Assembly: GCF_003387475.1 (NCBI RefSeq) | Contig: NZ_QUNO01000013.1 | Location: 124,001 to 188,000 of the forward strand | From: Kutzneria buriramensis | GTDB lineage: Bacteria > Actinomycetota > Actinomycetes > Mycobacteriales > Pseudonocardiaceae | Reading direction: 5' to 3' | DNA: 64,000 nt | Part shown: in pieces, positions 24,023 to 32,257 of the stretch | How positions within the stretch are numbered: position 1 is the stretch's first letter | Layout of the letters: every line of letters starts with the position of its first letter | Translations under genes and position numbers: made by a program | The notes under the pieces: generated by a model | Told to the model about the DNA's origin: nothing | The model's database searches: none | Seen by the model: only the letters and a program-made list of their open reading frames with translations

Positions 24023-24579
24023 TCGGCGACGGTCGCAACCACGCCGCCGATGTGCTCCGGCAACGGGTCGGCGAGGCAGCGGCGGATACGCAGCACGAGT
24101 TCGGGGTTCAGCCGCACGTCCGTGGCGGCGGAGGTGGTGCTGACGGCCTCGCAGCCGGCCGACTCGATGCGGCCGTCGAAGCAGGTGGACACCGACGGGT
24201 CCACGGTGTCATTGACACTTTGCATCTGCGGCTGCACCTCGCGGTTGAACAACGCCACCAGGGTGGTGAGCAGCACCGGGTCGTGCACGCCGTCATAGAC
24301 GAACCGGTGGCCCAGCACGCCGTGCTCGGTGGTGCCGATCAGGGGCACACCCTCCACCGGCTCGGACCGGTACGTCATCGGCACGTGGTACAGCACATCG
24401 CCGTCCGCCACCGCCATGAACTCGATGCCGACGACATTGGCCGGATCGTCCAGCCGGAAGCCGCCGGCCTTGGTCAGCGACGGGGCGCCGGTTCCTCGGT
24501 ACCACGGCTGCGACGGCAGCCACTCGGTGAGCAGTTCCAGCTTCGTAGGCGTCAACGTGGTCCGGTGGATCAACGACAT
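23980..24579 (-). CDS. Maltokinase N-terminal cap-like domain protein
   Basis: A 199-residue protein that matches the N-terminal cap of actinobacterial maltokinases: [20 protein letters not shown], a Trp-Tyr segment, [33 protein letters not shown] and [18 protein letters not shown]. The kinase domain that follows in maltokinase is absent, and stand-alone cap proteins are common in actinomycetes without known function. Two Cys residues in the tail are not part of the cap. It is divergent from the mannonate dehydratase gene with 36 bp between starts, so promoters must overlap. Confidence 0.8.
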   Translation of the reverse strand: MSLIHRTTLTPTKLELLTEWLPSQPWYRGTGAPSLTKAGGFRLDDPANVVGIEFMAVADGDVLYHVPMTYRSEPVEGVPLIGTTEHGVLGHRFVYDGVHDPVLLTTLVALFNREVQPQMQSVNDTVDPSVSTCFDGRIESAGCEAVSTTSAATDVRLNPELVLRIRRCLADPLPEHIGGVVATVADQSVPMMVLLRPDA

Positions 24580-24615
24580 GCGGCCATCCTGCCAGGGCGT
24601 CGCTACGGTGACGAC

Positions 24616-25857
24616 GTGAGCAACACGCAGATCGCCAGCGCGGAAGTCCTTGTCACGTCTCCCGGTCGGAACTTCGTCACGCTGCGCCTGCACACGGCCG
24701 ACGGCGTCATGGGCCTCGGCGACGCGACCGTGAACGGCCGTGAGCTGGCGGTGGTCTCCTACCTGCGCGATCACCTGGCACCGCTGCTGCTCGGCCGTGA
24801 CGCTCACGCCATCGAGGACACGTGGCAGTACCTGTATCGCGGCGCGTACTGGCGGCGCGGGCCGATCACCATGGCGGCCATCGCCGCGGTGGACACGGCG
24901 TTGTGGGACATCAAGGCGAAGCTCGCCGGCATGCCGCTGTACCAGTTGCTGGGCGGGCGTAGTCGCCGCGGCTGCCTCGCGTACGGGCACGCGAGCGGCG
25001 CCGACCTGCCGCAGCTGTTCGACTCCGTGCGGTCGCACCTGGAGCAGGGGTACGCAGCGATCCGCATCCAGACGGGCATTCCCGGCCTCGACTCGGTGTA
25101 CGGCGTCGCCACCAGCCCGAACGCCGGCGCCTCCCGCTACGACTACGAGCCCGCACGGCCGACCGTCGCGCCGGTGGAGGAGCAGTGGGACACCCGCGCC
25201 TACCTCCGGCACATCCCCGGCGTCTTCGAGGCCGTACGCGCGGAGTTCGGGCCGGAACTGCCGCTGCTGCACGACGCGCACCACCGGCTCACGCCCATCC
25301 AGGCCGCGCGCCTGGGCAAAGCCCTCGAACCGTACGACCTGTTCTGGCTGGAGGACGTCACCCCGGCGGAGAACACGGCTGTGCTGCGGCGCGTGCGCGA
25401 GCACACCACCACACCGCTGGCGATCGGCGAGGTGTTCAACACCGTGTGGGACTACCGGGAGCTGTTCGAGGAACAGCTCATCGACTACGTGCGCTCGCCG
25501 GTCACGCACGCCGGCGGCATCACCGCGCTGCGCCGGATCTTCGACTACGCCTCGGTCTACCAGATCAAATCCGGCGTGCACGGCCCCACGGACGTCTCCC
25601 CGGTCGGGCTGGCCGCCGCGCTGCACCTCGGCGTGGCCATCCCCAACTTCGGCATCCAGGAGTACATGAAGCACTCCCCCGCCACCGACGAGGTGTTCCG
25701 CCCGACCTACACCTTCGCCGGCGGCCTGCTCGCCCCCGGCGACGAGCCGGGTCTCGGCGTCGACTACGACGACGAGGTGGCCGACGCGCACCCGTACTCG
25801 GCGGCGTACCTGCCGGTGAACCGCCTGAAGCTGGACGGCTCGATGCACGACTGGTGA
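24616..25857 (+). CDS. manD: D-mannonate dehydratase-type enolase superfamily protein
   Basis: A 413-residue member of the ManD branch of the enolase superfamily. The lid domain covers residues 1-110; in the barrel the metal ligands are in [19 protein letters not shown] (Asp), [12 protein letters not shown] (Glu) and LAIGEVFN (Glu), with THAGGIT and [10 protein letters not shown] giving the His and Asp of the active site. The C-terminal [18 protein letters not shown] and [12 protein letters not shown] fit as well. ManD enzymes dehydrate D-mannonate, or D-gluconate weakly, to 2-keto-3-deoxygluconate. No other hexuronate gene is adjacent, so it may be one of the low-activity ManD forms. Confidence 0.88.
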   Translation: MSNTQIASAEVLVTSPGRNFVTLRLHTADGVMGLGDATVNGRELAVVSYLRDHLAPLLLGRDAHAIEDTWQYLYRGAYWRRGPITMAAIAAVDTALWDIKAKLAGMPLYQLLGGRSRRGCLAYGHASGADLPQLFDSVRSHLEQGYAAIRIQTGIPGLDSVYGVATSPNAGASRYDYEPARPTVAPVEEQWDTRAYLRHIPGVFEAVRAEFGPELPLLHDAHHRLTPIQAARLGKALEPYDLFWLEDVTPAENTAVLRRVREHTTTPLAIGEVFNTVWDYRELFEEQLIDYVRSPVTHAGGITALRRIFDYASVYQIKSGVHGPTDVSPVGLAAALHLGVAIPNFGIQEYMKHSPATDEVFRPTYTFAGGLLAPGDEPGLGVDYDDEVADAHPYSAAYLPVNRLKLDGSMHDW

Positions 25858-25955
25858 CCCGCTGCCCCAAAGGGCGAACCCGAATTCCCGATGCAACGCG
25901 GGCCGCATCGCGACGTCAATTGCATGTCAGGTGTCGCCGACGTTGGGGGATCGAA

Positions 25956-26543
25956 ATGCGGAAAGCAGCCCTGGCCCTGCTGCCGGTGATCGGATTCGGC
26001 GTGGTGGCCTGCGCCGGCGGACCTGCGGCGGGCAGTAGCAGCACACCGTTGCCGACCACCCACACCCTCCAGGAAACCCACGTCAAGGTCACGCAGCTCA
26101 GCGGCGTCGCCCCGCCTCCGACGGCAGTGCCGCTGTGCATGACGCAGGGCATGGACGCCGGCCCCGGCTCGGGCGGCACCAACAACGGGGCGTTCGTCGT
26201 GACGACCGCCGTGTACAACCGGGGCGATCGCCCGTGCGGGATCGACGGCTTCCCGACGGTGGCGATCACCGGGCTGCCGCCGGCGACCGGGGGCTGGCCG
26301 CGCAAGCAGCTCACCGTGACGAAGGTCGGCACGTCCGCGCCGTTCACCCTCAACCCCGGCGACGGCGCGGTGGTGACGCTGACGTTCGGCGTCTGCCAGC
26401 CCGGTCAGGAACCGTTCCAGGCGCCGGTGGTGCTGCTGGGCGTCGGCGACAAGCAGCTCGAGCTGACCCTGGAGGGCGGCGGCGACTTCACCGGGTGCGG
26501 CGACACAGTGCAGTCGACGCCGTTCGAGCAGCACGCGCCCTGA
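25956..26543 (+). CDS. DUF4232-domain lipoprotein
   Basis: A 195-residue lipoprotein. MRKAALALLPVIGFGVVACAG is a signal peptide with a lipobox Cys near residue 19; a Thr/Ser linker precedes a DUF4232 beta-sandwich (about 70-185) with NGAFVVTTAVYNRGDRPCG, IDGFPTVAITG, PFTLNPGDGAVVTLTFGVC and a final Cys. Cys pairs probably stabilise it. DUF4232 proteins are abundant in actinomycete envelopes and have no known function. It converges on the 39-aa gene directly (stop codons adjacent). Confidence 0.85.
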   Translation: MRKAALALLPVIGFGVVACAGGPAAGSSSTPLPTTHTLQETHVKVTQLSGVAPPPTAVPLCMTQGMDAGPGSGGTNNGAFVVTTAVYNRGDRPCGIDGFPTVAITGLPPATGGWPRKQLTVTKVGTSAPFTLNPGDGAVVTLTFGVCQPGQEPFQAPVVLLGVGDKQLELTLEGGGDFTGCGDTVQSTPFEQHAP

Positions 26544-26663
26544 TCAGGTCTCCTCGCCGTCGAGGATGCCGTCGCGATGGTCCGCCTCGCTCGCCCCGGC
26601 GACGAGACCGCTGTCGGGAAAGCGTGCCAGCAGCTCGTCGTAGATCGGGGTCTCGGAACTCAT
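26544..26663 (-). CDS. 39-residue acidic small protein behind the glycosyltransferase gene
   Basis: A 39-codon reading frame (MSSETPIYDELL..., ending DGILDGEET) with 11 acidic residues, no Cys and no membrane segment. GAGGAG lies 5 nt before the ATG, among the best ribosome binding sites in the window, and it starts 9 nt after the glycosyltransferase stop, so it is probably translated from the same transcript. The sequence is not Arg/Pro-rich as chance frames are here. It may be a small partner or regulator of the glycosyltransferase; I recognise no family. Confidence 0.65.
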   Translation of the reverse strand: MSSETPIYDELLARFPDSGLVAGASEADHRDGILDGEET

Positions 26664-26672
26664 CGGCACTCC

Positions 26673-27713
26673 TCAGTGGGCGGCGCTCAGCACGACCGGC
26701 TCGCGCGGCACCGCCCCGGCCCGGTGGTAGGCGTGGGTGGTGTCGAGCGCGATGCGGTCCCACGAGTAGCGGGCCTCGACGCGGTCACGGCCGGCGGCGC
26801 CGAAGGCCCCGCGGACCATCGGGTTGGCCAGCAGCGGCCTTATGACCTTGGCGAACGCCGCCGGGTCGCGCGGCGGGACGAGACGGCCGGTGACGTTGTC
26901 GACGACCATGTCGACCAGGCCGCCCGTCGGCTCCGCCACCACCGGCATCCCGCACGCCATGGCCTCCAGTGCCACGGTGCCGGCCGGCGCGTGCCGCGGC
27001 GTGCACACGACGACGTCCGCGGATCGCAGCAGCGCCGGCATGTCCTGGTGGGCAACGCCTCCCAGCAGCTTCACGCGGTCGCCGACGTCGAAGTGCTCGG
27101 CGAGCTTCCACAGCGACCGGGCGGCGGCGTCCTCGCTCAGCAGCTCGGCCTCCGGGCCGCCGGCGATGACGAGTTCGGCGTCCGGCATGTGGGGCAGGGC
27201 GGCGATGGCGGTGTCGTAGTCCCGGTGGTCCAGCACCAGGCCGACCGCGAGCAGGCGGTGCCGCTCGCCGCGCGGCGCGATGGGACCACACGGCGAGAAC
27301 ATCGTGATATCCACCCCGTACGGCACGACCGACACCCGCGACCGCCGCGCACCGATGCCGAGCAGCTCGAACACCGACTCGGAGCAGGTGGCGACGCTCC
27401 TCGCCGCGTGCTGGCCGATGAGCCGGTCCAGGCGCTGGTCGGCGGGCGAGCCGAGGCAGTGGAACGTGTGCACGACGGGGATGTCGCCCGCCGCCAGCAG
27501 CGCGGCCACGCCGCTCTCCGGCGAATGGGAGTGCACCACGTCCGGCGGCTGCTGCCGCCACTGTTCAGCGAGGTGGCGGCCGAAGTCGTTCACGGACACA
27601 TCGGGATCTCGCGGGTGGGCGACGACATCGTGGCCGAGCCGGGCCAGCGCCGCGGCCAGCGCGGCCACCTGGCCGGGCCGGACCTGCTCGGTGACCATGG
27701 CGATGGTGAACAT
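26673..27713 (-). CDS. GT4-type glycosyltransferase
   Basis: A 346-residue GT-B glycosyltransferase. The N-terminal half begins FTIAMVTEQVRPGQVAALAA, and DVVHSHSPES carries the acceptor-side His residues. The C-terminal half has the GT4 nucleotide-sugar site: HRLLAVGLVLDHRDYDTAI, VKLLGGVAHQDMPALL and the E-x7-E motif region PAGTVALEAMACGMPVVAEPTGG. It transfers a sugar from an NDP donor to an unknown acceptor in the cytosol. GGAGGAGG precedes ATG 27713. A 39-aa gene follows in the same operon. Confidence 0.9.
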   Translation of the reverse strand: MFTIAMVTEQVRPGQVAALAAALARLGHDVVAHPRDPDVSVNDFGRHLAEQWRQQPPDVVHSHSPESGVAALLAAGDIPVVHTFHCLGSPADQRLDRLIGQHAARSVATCSESVFELLGIGARRSRVSVVPYGVDITMFSPCGPIAPRGERHRLLAVGLVLDHRDYDTAIAALPHMPDAELVIAGGPEAELLSEDAAARSLWKLAEHFDVGDRVKLLGGVAHQDMPALLRSADVVVCTPRHAPAGTVALEAMACGMPVVAEPTGGLVDMVVDNVTGRLVPPRDPAAFAKVIRPLLANPMVRGAFGAAGRDRVEARYSWDRIALDTTHAYHRAGAVPREPVVLSAAH

Positions 27714-27834
27714 TCGAGCCTCCTCCGTGGCTGGTGGAGGCCGGGACTGCGCTGTCACACCGGCCGCCACCCCGCACTGCGCATGCGGAAGGTGGGCAGC
27801 GGCGTCAGGCTGAACCGCGCTGTCTTCGACGCTA

Positions 27835-29919
27835 CTACTGCTCGGCCGGCGCGCAACCGGACGAGCTCGGCGCCGGCCGGAGCTCGCCGTGCCGGGTGGT
27901 CAGCGTGTGCGCCACGTCGACCAGCTTGACGTTGAGATCCTGCGAGGTCCGGCGCAACAAGTCGAACGCCTCGTCGGAGCTGATGCCCTGCCGGCTCATC
28001 AGGATCCCCTTGGCCTGGCCGATCAAGTCCCGGCTGTCCACGGCCCGGCGCAGCTGCGCCCGCTGGAGGTCGGCCAGCTCCGCCGTCCGCACGTGGGCCA
28101 GCGCCAGCGAACCGTGCGTGGCCAGCAGCAACGCCGTGTCGCGGTCGGCCCGGCTCAGGCCGCCGGCGCGGCGCGAGTAGATCGTCAGCGCGCCGGACAC
28201 CTGCCCCGGGCCTGCCGCCGGGAGCATCTCGGTGGCGAGGAGAGCGTGGTAACCGTGCTCGACGGCGGCCGCGGCGAACGCGGGCCAGCGGGTCTCGGCC
28301 CGCAGGTCGTCGCTGGTGACGTAACCGAGGTTGGTGACGTCGATGAAGGGGCCTCGACCCGCCGTGACCTGGGTTGCGTCCAGCTCGGCAGCCACCTCGT
28401 CGGTCCCGACCGCCGTCCGCACCGCGCCGTCGGGTCCGCGCATGGTGATGCCGGCCAGGTCGGCCCCGGGTATCGCGAGCACGGCGGCGTCGGCGATGTG
28501 CTGCAGCGCCTCCGCGACGGTGGTGGCGTCCAGGAGCAGGAGGGTGAGCGCCTCGAACTGGTCCAGGACCGGATCGCCCGCGCCGGCGTCGATAACGAAG
28601 TCCGACCGGTCGTGAGAACGAAGCCGCAGGGTCTGGGACGGGGATTCGCCGTAGGCGGCGCGGTAACGTGCCGCGAACACGCTCGGACGGCCGTAACCCC
28701 AGCGCGCGGCGACAGCGGTCACCGTGGTCTCCCCCGGCTCGGCGGCGCGGAGCTCGGCACGGGCGCAGTCGAGGCGGACCTGGCGCACGTACGCCATCGG
28801 CGTCATGTCGAGATACCGCCGGAACGCCAGCTGCACGGCGCGGGCGGAAACCCGGGCCGCACGGGCTATGTCGGCCGCGCCGATGTCGCGGTCGGCGTTG
28901 GCCTCGATGAACGCGATCGCCCGGCGCAGCGTCGCCGAATGCGCGTCACGCTCGCTTTCCTCGACGGCCGAGGTGGTCGGAAAGGCGTTCAGCACGGACG
29001 CCGCGAGGTAGCGCGACGCCGCCGACACGACCAGCGGGTTCTCGCCGGCTCCCGGCGCACCCAGCACGTCGTCGCGCAGGTGGGCGATCGCGGCCCGTAC
29101 CTGGGCGGCGGCGGCCGCGTCCACCGGATGGTGGTCGAGCAGCCGCACCGGTTCGCCGGCGACCTCGTCGAGCAGCGACGGGTCGAGCATGGTGATGCCG
29201 TACCGGGCGTCGCAGATCCGTCCGGTGTAGGGACGGTCGGGCGGTGCGAAGGAGAACAGGTCGCCCGGTCCGAAGGCCTCCGCCTCGCGCCAGCCGTCGA
29301 CGCGGTGGTCCTCGACCGTGCCGGATTCGATGTCGCACAGGCAGATCCGGCCCAGCGGGCTCACGTCGTAGCTCATCTCGAACCCCAGGTCGAGCAGGTC
29401 CGCGCTGACCGGCCCGGCGGCGACGCGGGTGATGTGCGCGCCCGACCGGCCGGTGGCGCTGCCGATGTGCATCGGGGCGTACGACGAGCTCAGGAACTCT
29501 TCCGTGCGACCGAGATCCACGCTGTCGAAGGCCAGCGTGTTGATCGCGGCGACCGTCGGCACGGGGCCTGTGTGCACTACCCGCTGGTGGCTGGCCAGGG
29601 CCTCGTCCAGGGTGTGGAACCGCGGCACCGCGCCGTCGGGGTCGGCGCTGTCAAGCACCGTCGCCGCCGCGGTGTGGGAGGGGTCGAGCAGCAGCACGCA
29701 TTCGGCGTCCCGCTCGACGCTGGCATCCGCGAATGCGATCAGCGCACGGGCCGTCCGCGCCGTCAGCAGGTCGACGTCGCGCAGGTCCAGCACGATCAAG
29801 CGGGCTTGCACCGCGGCAGCACCCAGCGCCTCGGCCACCTCGGCGGGCTCCGCGCTGCACAGCCCGTCGGGCAACGCCAGCACCACCGCCGGGCCGACAG
29901 GTCTCGACGCGATCCGCAC
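27835..29919 (-). CDS. STAS-like / AraC / GAF / ANTAR fusion regulator
   Basis: A 694-residue chain with four modules. Residues 1-110 look like a STAS-type fold (VLALPDGLCSAEPAEVAEAL, RLIVLDLRDVDLLTARTARAL). Residues 130-300 resemble an AraC ligand-binding half. HTH_18 lies at 330-425 (AARVSARAVQLAFRRYLDMT and VAARWGYGRPSVFAARYRAA). A GAF-like sensor follows at 445-600 and an ANTAR RNA-binding domain at 620-672 (DLIGQAKGILMSRQGISSDEAF). It could therefore act on DNA through AraC and on nascent RNA through ANTAR antitermination. GTG 29919 has GGGAG 7 nt upstream. It follows the MFS gene on the same strand, 28 bp away. Confidence 0.88.
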   Translation of the reverse strand: MRIASRPVGPAVVLALPDGLCSAEPAEVAEALGAAAVQARLIVLDLRDVDLLTARTARALIAFADASVERDAECVLLLDPSHTAAATVLDSADPDGAVPRFHTLDEALASHQRVVHTGPVPTVAAINTLAFDSVDLGRTEEFLSSSYAPMHIGSATGRSGAHITRVAAGPVSADLLDLGFEMSYDVSPLGRICLCDIESGTVEDHRVDGWREAEAFGPGDLFSFAPPDRPYTGRICDARYGITMLDPSLLDEVAGEPVRLLDHHPVDAAAAAQVRAAIAHLRDDVLGAPGAGENPLVVSAASRYLAASVLNAFPTTSAVEESERDAHSATLRRAIAFIEANADRDIGAADIARAARVSARAVQLAFRRYLDMTPMAYVRQVRLDCARAELRAAEPGETTVTAVAARWGYGRPSVFAARYRAAYGESPSQTLRLRSHDRSDFVIDAGAGDPVLDQFEALTLLLLDATTVAEALQHIADAAVLAIPGADLAGITMRGPDGAVRTAVGTDEVAAELDATQVTAGRGPFIDVTNLGYVTSDDLRAETRWPAFAAAAVEHGYHALLATEMLPAAGPGQVSGALTIYSRRAGGLSRADRDTALLLATHGSLALAHVRTAELADLQRAQLRRAVDSRDLIGQAKGILMSRQGISSDEAFDLLRRTSQDLNVKLVDVAHTLTTRHGELRPAPSSSGCAPAEQ

Positions 29920-29947
29920 GTCCCCTCTCCCTACGTTTCGGCAGCAC

Positions 29948-31156
29948 CTACGTCCGCGGAGTACCCGACCGGCCCGAAATCCACACGGCACGTTCGGGCG
30001 GTCTGGCCCGTTCGGCCCACCGGCCGAGCGCCGGCACCGGCGCGACCGCCAGCACGAAGAGCGCGGCGACGAGCAACCAGCCGCCCGCTCCGGCCACGCC
30101 GAGGGCGGTGGTGAACACCGCCGGCGCGAACATCTGGACAGTGGCGGTCGCGGCCTCGTTCGCGCCCTGGTACGCGCCTCGGGCGTCCTCACGCATGAGA
30201 TTCACCGACAGCCCCCAGTTCGCCGCGACGTAACCGAGCTCGCCGCACACGTGCAGCAGGGCCGCGACGATCACCGTTGCCGTGCCGAGAAATCCCGCCG
30301 CGCCCGAGGTGGTCGCGAGCAGCACACAACTCGCTGCCAGCGCCGAACCCGCGCGCACGGCCGTGCGGGAGGCCTGCCGCACAGTGCGGGCCAACCTCGT
30401 CGCCGAGACCTGGAGCGCGGCGATGCCGACGGAGCTGATCACCACCACCACGCCGCTCAGCGCGAGCGGCAGCCGGGTCGAACCGGAGATCCACAGCGGC
30501 AGCCCGGTGGACAACATGGCCCAGCACAAGGACAACAACGCCGTGAACCCGACGATCGCCAGGTACGGCCGGTCCCGCAGCGCGGCGCGCGAGCCGGCGG
30601 CCGGGCGGCCTTCGGGCTTCGGCACGGCAAGCGTCGCCGCCGCCAGCACCACGAACGTGAGCGCGTTGCCGGCGACCGCCATCAGGTAGCCCGTCGGCCG
30701 ATCGGCGGCGAGCACGAGCGCCCCGATCCCTGCCCCGACCGCATAACCGACGTGCTGCGCGACCCGCTGCTGCGCGAACACCCGCAGCCGCACCGCGTTG
30801 TCGGTCACCAGGCCGGTGATCAGCGCCGAGCGCACGGCCGTTCCGCCGCTGGCCAACGCTGTGAACGCGATGGTGACCGCCATGACCACAACCGTGCTGT
30901 GGACCAGCAGATAGGACGCCATCGCGATGGCACGGACCGCCGTGACGGCGACGAGCACGCGTCTGGGGCCGACGCGGTCGGCCAGCGAGCCGATGGGGAC
31001 GGCGGCGGCCATGCCGACGCCGGCGGCCACCGCCATGCCGAGGCCCACGGTGATCGACGACAGGCCGAGCACCCGCGTGAAGAACACCGCCCAGACCGTG
31101 AACCACAGGCCGTCCCCCAGTGCGGAGACACCCCGACCCCACAACAGCATCCGCAC
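29948..31156 (-). CDS. MFS efflux transporter
   Basis: A 402-residue major-facilitator permease with about twelve hydrophobic helices. The loop 2-3 motif GSLADRVGPRRVLVAVTAVR is the classic MFS signature. It is likely a drug or metabolite exporter judging from its divergent ArsR-type regulator. GTG 31156 is used: AAGGGTGG lies 7 nt upstream and both inverted repeats of the intergenic region would then be outside the coding sequence. GTG 31198 would add 14 residues and put one repeat inside the gene. The chain ends with an Arg/Pro-rich tail. Confidence 0.85.
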   Translation of the reverse strand: MRMLLWGRGVSALGDGLWFTVWAVFFTRVLGLSSITVGLGMAVAAGVGMAAAVPIGSLADRVGPRRVLVAVTAVRAIAMASYLLVHSTVVVMAVTIAFTALASGGTAVRSALITGLVTDNAVRLRVFAQQRVAQHVGYAVGAGIGALVLAADRPTGYLMAVAGNALTFVVLAAATLAVPKPEGRPAAGSRAALRDRPYLAIVGFTALLSLCWAMLSTGLPLWISGSTRLPLALSGVVVVISSVGIAALQVSATRLARTVRQASRTAVRAGSALAASCVLLATTSGAAGFLGTATVIVAALLHVCGELGYVAANWGLSVNLMREDARGAYQGANEAATATVQMFAPAVFTTALGVAGAGGWLLVAALFVLAVAPVPALGRWAERARPPERAVWISGRSGTPRT

Positions 31157-31169
31157 CGCGCGACCACCC

Positions 31170-31185
31170 TTCAGACGATCCTGAA
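31170..31185. promoter_or_regulatory. ArsR-type operator candidate, copy 1
   Basis: TTCAGACGATCCTGAA: outer TTCAG / CTGAA arms with degenerate centre, matching the perfect copy at 31233. It lies just upstream of the preferred MFS start. Confidence 0.6.
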
Positions 31186-31232
31186 TGGTGTGTGGCACGG
31201 TAGCGGGCCCGACACGTCGTCGACAAGCACCG

Positions 31233-31248
31233 TTCAGGAAATCCTGAA
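31233..31248. promoter_or_regulatory. ArsR-type operator candidate, copy 2
   Basis: TTCAGGAAATCCTGAA is a perfect 7-base inverted repeat around AA, 18 nt before the ArsR start codon and inside its likely promoter. Two copies in one divergent region suggest cooperative repression of both genes by the ArsR protein (inference). Confidence 0.7.
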
Positions 31249-31266
31249 CTGTGCTAACGTGCGGCC

Positions 31267-31995
31267 ATGGCGGGCTGGGTGGATCCGGACGACGGGCTGC
31301 TGTCCTCGGTGACCGCGCTGGCCAGGGAGCTCGCCGATCCGGTGCGGCTCACCGCCTTGCAGCTGCTGGCCGCCGAAGGCCCGCACACGATGATCCAACT
31401 GGCCGACGCCATCGGCGTCTCCGCGCCGCGGCTGGGCAATCACCTGGCCCAACTGCGGGCGGCCGGGTTGGTCGCGGTCGAACACACCGGCCGGCACGCC
31501 GTCTACCGGCTCGGCCGCGCCGGCCTCGGCGAGGTCCTCACGGCGCTGGCACGCTACGCGAACGACCGGGACCTGACGCTGACCGAGCGTCCCACGTCCC
31601 CGATCGACCTCGCGCACACCTGTTACGACCACGTGGCCGGGCGACTGGGCGTCGCGGTGTTCGCGCTGCTGGTCGAGAGGTCGGCGCTGCGGCCGCCGGA
31701 CGGCAGCGGCGACGAGCTCGCGCTGGGCGAGGACACGTCCGCCTTCGCCGCCCTCGGCGTCGATCCGACGGCGATCGAGCCGGGACGCCGCAAACTCGCC
31801 ACCGCGTGCCTGGACAAGTCGCACCGGCTGCCGCATCTGGGCGGCGTCCTCGGCCGTGCTGTGCTGGACGCGTTGCTCGCCGACGACCTCGTCCGGCGGC
31901 GGGACGACACCCGCGAACTGCTGCTGACCGACGCCGGCCGAAGCCGGCTGCCGGCGCTGCTCCCCGACTTCGGTCAGCTGCTCGGGTCGGCCTGA
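31267..31995 (+). CDS. ArsR-family winged-helix regulator with long C-terminal extension
   Basis: A 242-residue regulator. Residues 18-95 are an ArsR/SmtB winged helix (LADPVRLTALQLLAAEG, IQLADAIGVSAPRLGNHLAQLRAAGLVAVE, HAVYRLG). No CxC metal site is visible, so it is not a classic metal sensor. The extra 145 residues include CYDHVAGRLGVAVFALLVERS and a second small wing-like segment RLPHLGGVLGRAVLDALLADDLVRR; this layout is common in actinobacterial ArsR proteins that sense small molecules. It is divergent from the MFS exporter and likely controls it. The stop overlaps the convergent DUF2188 gene by 22 bp. Confidence 0.88.
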   Translation: MAGWVDPDDGLLSSVTALARELADPVRLTALQLLAAEGPHTMIQLADAIGVSAPRLGNHLAQLRAAGLVAVEHTGRHAVYRLGRAGLGEVLTALARYANDRDLTLTERPTSPIDLAHTCYDHVAGRLGVAVFALLVERSALRPPDGSGDELALGEDTSAFAALGVDPTAIEPGRRKLATACLDKSHRLPHLGGVLGRAVLDALLADDLVRRRDDTRELLLTDAGRSRLPALLPDFGQLLGSA

Positions 31996-32180
31996 TCCAG
32001 CACGACGTGCCGGACTCCGCGCTCCCTCGCCACGCGGCGGCCGAAGGCGATCGCGTCGCCGCGGTCCGGGCTGATCCGGGACGCGCGGACGTTCCCCACG
32101 ACACGCGTCTTCCAGACGCCGTCCTCGCAGTACGTGATCACATCTCCGACAGCCGCTCCCACTCGACGCGGTGTACCCAC
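31974..32180 (-). CDS. DUF2188-domain small protein
   Basis: A 68-residue protein matching DUF2188: GDVITYCEDGVWKTRVVGN followed by RASRISPDRGDAIAFGRRVARERGVRHVV. These proteins are short, basic and of unknown function. The GTG at 32180 is the longest start; an internal GTG would leave the core motif intact, so the N-terminal dozen residues are uncertain. It overlaps the 3' end of the ArsR gene and is divergent from the PP2C gene. Confidence 0.7.
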   Translation of the reverse strand: MGTPRRVGAAVGDVITYCEDGVWKTRVVGNVRASRISPDRGDAIAFGRRVARERGVRHVVLDQADPSS

Positions 32181-32222
32181 CAGCGGCGGCGGCAGTCCTA
32201 TCCGGACTACGGCGACCGGTCC

Positions 32223-32247
32223 GGTTAGTGCCGAGGCATGGGGGTAG
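32223..32247 (+). promoter_or_regulatory. SigB/SigF-type promoter of the PP2C phosphatase gene
   Basis: GGTT (32223-32226), 15-nt spacer, GGGTAG (32242-32247), 11 nt before GTG 32258. Fits the GNNT-N14-16-GGGTA pattern known for actinobacterial SigB/SigF-like stress sigma factors. Confidence 0.55.
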
Positions 32248-32257
32248 CCGGTGGGCC

